DNA of 64,000 nucleotides from Desulfatitalea sp. BRH_c12 (GTDB taxonomy: Bacteria; Desulfobacterota; Desulfobacteria; Desulfobacterales; Desulfosarcinaceae). Position 1 is the stretch's first letter, and each line of letters starts with the position of its first letter. Both the position numbers and the translations under genes were made by a program. The DNA is taken from contig LADR01000029.1 in NCBI GenBank assembly GCA_000961655.1, forward strand, positions 62,001 through 126,000, in the 5' to 3' direction. This document shows positions 61,718 to 64,000 of this stretch, one piece after another. The notes beneath the pieces were generated by a model. That model ran no database searches. It was not told the origin of the DNA and was given only the letters and a program-made list of their open reading frames with translations.

Positions 61718-63112
61718 CTATCTCTTTACACTCCCAAAACCTGAATCGGCGGCAAGGTGTTCAATGCTGATGCCCGGGCCGTCCAGCGACGGGGACGGGG
61801 CATGGGGTTGGGCTTTGACAAACGGTTTCAATGAACGGGCATAATTGCGCATGATGTCGAAATGGGCCTGACCAAAAGAAAAAGCGTTCAAGCCCAGGCT
61901 TTCCCGCTGGCGTCGGTCCAAATGCAGGGCGGTGCCGATGGCGGCCGTGAGCGCCGCCGCGGTGGGCAGACTTTGGATGACGTGGTTTTCGCCCAGTCCA
62001 TATTGGTTGTGGCTGGCCAGAATGATCGGTTTGGCAGCCATAAGATAATCTATGAGCTTATTTGGAAACCCATAAGCCACATCTTTTTCGACAAGAAGAA
62101 GCGCGTCGGCCTGTTTATATATCGCTTGCAATTTGGATTTCGGAACGAGCTTTCTGAAAAAAATATTCCGACCCAACAGATCTCCCGCCGCTGCTTTGAT
62201 TCTTTCCTTGTCCGGCCCTTCCCCTACGATCTCCAGCAAAATTTTACGTTGGGTATGCGCCTGGACTTCACGAAACGCTTTTACGGCTTCGGCGATGGGG
62301 TATAATGGACCCAGGGCACCGGAGTAGATCATTCGGAATTGGTCCTCTCTGGCAACAGCCTGGGCAGCGTCCGCCTTTTCAAAAGGAATGCCCGACGGCA
62401 GCAGGATGATTTTGGCCGGATTCACGCCGAGGTCTTCCAAGAATTTGCGTGCATCTGTATTCAGAACGATGATCAGCTCAGCTTTACGATACAACACCCT
62501 TGAGATAAGTTTCAGCAGTATCGCCAAGGGCGAGTGCCGGCGAAGGGTGCCGGCGCGAATAAGACCTTCAGGCCAGATATCGCCAATATCCAACCAGAAA
62601 GCAGCCTTGTTTATCCGGGCAACGCAATAGGCGGCGATAGCGGCGAAACTGTGCGCGACAGAGCCTATCACGATATCCGGCCGGATGCCCTGCGCACGGT
62701 ACTTCCAGGCAGCACGCCAACCGTTGGCCGCGTAGTGCAACATACCGATCAATCGACGGAGGCCGTTTTGGCGGTAAGCGACCCCTTTCAACCACACGTA
62801 GGGTATACCGTCACAGCTCTCTTCGCTGAAGAAGCCTGGAAAATGCCGAACGCTTCTTTTGAGAAAATGATGGTAGGCGCTGGCGAAAATAAAAGGACGA
62901 TCGCCATCGTTCCGCATGGCCTTGGCCAGATAGTGATGACGTGTGCTTCCGGGCAGTGTCGGCGGCGATGCATAGTGCCGGAAAATGAAGATGCGCTTGC
63001 ATTTGGCGGCGGGTTGCTGGCGATCCTGTAAAACGCCTCCGGAAATGCGGCGCCTACCCGGCCGTTTGTCGCGCAATACCGTAAAAAACACCCAACATGC
63101 TCGTACGAACAT
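61718..63112 (-). CDS. Glycosyltransferase (GT4/GT1 family)
   Basis: GT-B fold glycosyltransferase of up to 464 residues. The N-terminal domain begins KRIFIFRHYASPPTLPGSTRHHYLAKAM, and the C-terminal domain has the sugar-nucleotide region FRMIYSGALGPLYPIAEAV, LLEIVGEGPDKERI and LLLVEKDVAYGFPNKLIDYLMAAKP. The start is unclear: no ATG/GTG/TTG lies close before the conserved N-terminus, and the ATG at 63112 falls inside the upstream flippase gene. GGAGG at the end of that gene would fit a rare start further on. Sugar specificity unknown. Confidence 0.85.
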   Translation of the reverse strand: MFVRACWVFFTVLRDKRPGRRRISGGVLQDRQQPAAKCKRIFIFRHYASPPTLPGSTRHHYLAKAMRNDGDRPFIFASAYHHFLKRSVRHFPGFFSEESCDGIPYVWLKGVAYRQNGLRRLIGMLHYAANGWRAAWKYRAQGIRPDIVIGSVAHSFAAIAAYCVARINKAAFWLDIGDIWPEGLIRAGTLRRHSPLAILLKLISRVLYRKAELIIVLNTDARKFLEDLGVNPAKIILLPSGIPFEKADAAQAVAREDQFRMIYSGALGPLYPIAEAVKAFREVQAHTQRKILLEIVGEGPDKERIKAAAGDLLGRNIFFRKLVPKSKLQAIYKQADALLLVEKDVAYGFPNKLIDYLMAAKPIILASHNQYGLGENHVIQSLPTAAALTAAIGTALHLDRRQRESLGLNAFSFGQAHFDIMRNYARSLKPFVKAQPHAPSPSLDGPGISIEHLAADSGFGSVKR

Positions 63113-64000
63113 TTTTCAGAATCTCTCTTTCTTTTTCGCGGATGACAAAGTGGTAATATATCAGGAGGCTCAGCGCTGACACGGCGCCCAAGAAAAGCGC
63201 CATTTCGGCAATGACTGGCAGCCCGGTTTTAGCCAATAGATGTTTCAACGCCAGGCAGGCCGGAATAAGGATGAGAAACCAGAGGCTTTGCGGGGATATA
63301 GGCGTAAGATGATAGTACTTATAAAGGATGATGTTCCGCAGGGTGGTCATTGTCGCTTTGGATACCAAAAACGCGACGGCCGCACCGCTGATGCCGAAGG
63401 CGGGAATGGTCAGGTAGCACAGCAGCGCGTTGCCGACACCGCCTACGACGGTAACGGCTGTCTCATACCTGTACTGGGTCGACATAATCAAAAAGGGATA
63501 GTTGGAACCGGTCACGGTATAATAAAAAAAAGCGGCCCCGATCAAGACGACGATATCTTTGCCCTCCACAAAATCGGGTCCATAAAGAAAGAGCAAATCA
63601 CCGGCATAGTAAAACATCAAGGCGAACAGGGGAGCGTTGAACATGGTGACGGCATTGAAGGACGCCTTGAAAAGGACACGCAGGTTCTGCTGGTCTTTGG
63701 CCTGATGAAGCCGCGCCACCATGGGCATCACAACCACATTGACCGCCCCCAGCCCAAGAACCAGCAGGCTCCCGATATTTATCGCCACACTGAAAATGCC
63801 GATTTGCGCCGGGCTTCCGGAATACCCCAGCAATAGGCGCGAAGCATGCATCAGAAGCAATCCCATCACCGCATTTAACAAAAGCGTCCAATTGAATCTG
63901 ATGAAATCCTTGCGTTCCACAAAGGGCGGCAGCTTGGCTGTCAGAATGGCTTTCAAACCGAATGTGTCACCGCCATATCGCCGGCCCCAGGTAAAATAGA
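63054..64000 (-). CDS. Wzx-type polysaccharide flippase (5' end outside window)
   Basis: C-terminal two thirds of a MATE/MurJ-like flippase, about 315 residues with nine or ten helices. The frame stays open to the right edge: YFTWGRRYGGDTFGLKAILT precedes the TTG at 63956, so that codon is not the true start. Helices include FNWTLLLNAVMGLLLMHASR and GLGAVNVVVMPMVARL. It would turn the lipid-linked repeat unit to the periplasm. Its 3' end overlaps the glycosyltransferase frame by up to 59 bases. Confidence 0.9.
   Translation of the reverse strand, partial: YFTWGRRYGGDTFGLKAILTAKLPPFVERKDFIRFNWTLLLNAVMGLLLMHASRLLLGYSGSPAQIGIFSVAINIGSLLVLGLGAVNVVVMPMVARLHQAKDQQNLRVLFKASFNAVTMFNAPLFALMFYYAGDLLFLYGPDFVEGKDIVVLIGAAFFYYTVTGSNYPFLIMSTQYRYETAVTVVGGVGNALLCYLTIPAFGISGAAVAFLVSKATMTTLRNIILYKYYHLTPISPQSLWFLILIPACLALKHLLAKTGLPVIAEMALFLGAVSALSLLIYYHFVIREKEREILKNVRTSMLGVFYGIARQTAG

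Noticed and set aside
63054-63956. Flippase start at the TTG 63956
   Set aside because: The frame is open up to the window edge and continues with flippase-like text, so the gene is truncated by the window, not started there.

Overview
The window looks like chromosome of an anaerobic, probably sulfate-reducing Desulfobacterota bacterium (Desulfobacteraceae/Desulfosarcina-like; inferred, not proven). The clues are an Rnf operon headed by a multihaem cytochrome c, acyl-CoA enzymes, a TRAP transporter, an exosortase/EpsI exopolysaccharide locus and many PAS sensor kinases. GC content is fairly high. No prophage, insertion sequence or CRISPR array was seen.

Layout. 1-3.5 kb: end of an HU gene, a B12-binding-fold protein and a membrane PAS histidine kinase, then a hotdog thioesterase. 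3.8-10.6 kb: a pentahaem cytochrome followed by rnfC-D-G-E-A-B. RnfB is a 693-residue fusion to a GltD-type FAD/NAD(P) oxidoreductase, while RnfC has lost its usual nucleotide-domain motifs. 11-14 kb: a TRAP transporter (dctPQM). 14.3-23.7 kb: catabolic genes (FAD-linked 2-hydroxyacid dehydrogenase, IclR regulator, MBL hydrolase, ABM monooxygenase, acyl-CoA dehydrogenase, VOC protein, CsgG-like lipid-less secretin partner, AMP-forming acyl-CoA ligase). 23.9-30.7 kb: tRNA-Asp, tRNA-Val and the proteostasis cluster tig-clpP-clpX-lon, with tRNA-Leu upstream. 30.7-37.2 kb: repeat-rich, gene-poor DNA with tRNA-Pro, a large hybrid PAS kinase, a small DksA-like protein, a MaoC hydratase and remnants of PAS genes. 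37.2-40.6 kb: a giant AsmA/DUF748 protein. 40.7-46.3 kb: phosphate uptake operon pstC-A-S-B-phoU. 46.6-47.4 kb: an RRM RNA-binding protein and a cold-shock protein. 47.6-64 kb: an exopolysaccharide/exosortase locus, all on the minus strand.

How parts work together. The Rnf operon would couple ferredoxin and pyridine nucleotide or cytochrome electrons to ion pumping. The fusion and the degenerate RnfC suggest that the nucleotide site may have moved from RnfC to RnfB. The exopolysaccharide locus holds the four enzyme classes needed to make and load a diacetylbacillosamine-like sugar (dehydratase, aminotransferase, acetyltransferase, small phosphoglycosyl transferase), plus a flippase, glycosyltransferase, formyltransferase, PIG-L deacetylase, Wzz-like and Wza-like export proteins, a TPR lipoprotein and an EpsI-fused exosortase.

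Two families of dispersed palindromic repeats recur between genes: a roughly 270-bp composite element in three copies with isolated single hairpins elsewhere, and a shorter GTGGTCCGCGCC-type element in four places. One gene is flanked by 86-88-bp direct repeats. Functional names come from reading motifs only; no database search was possible.
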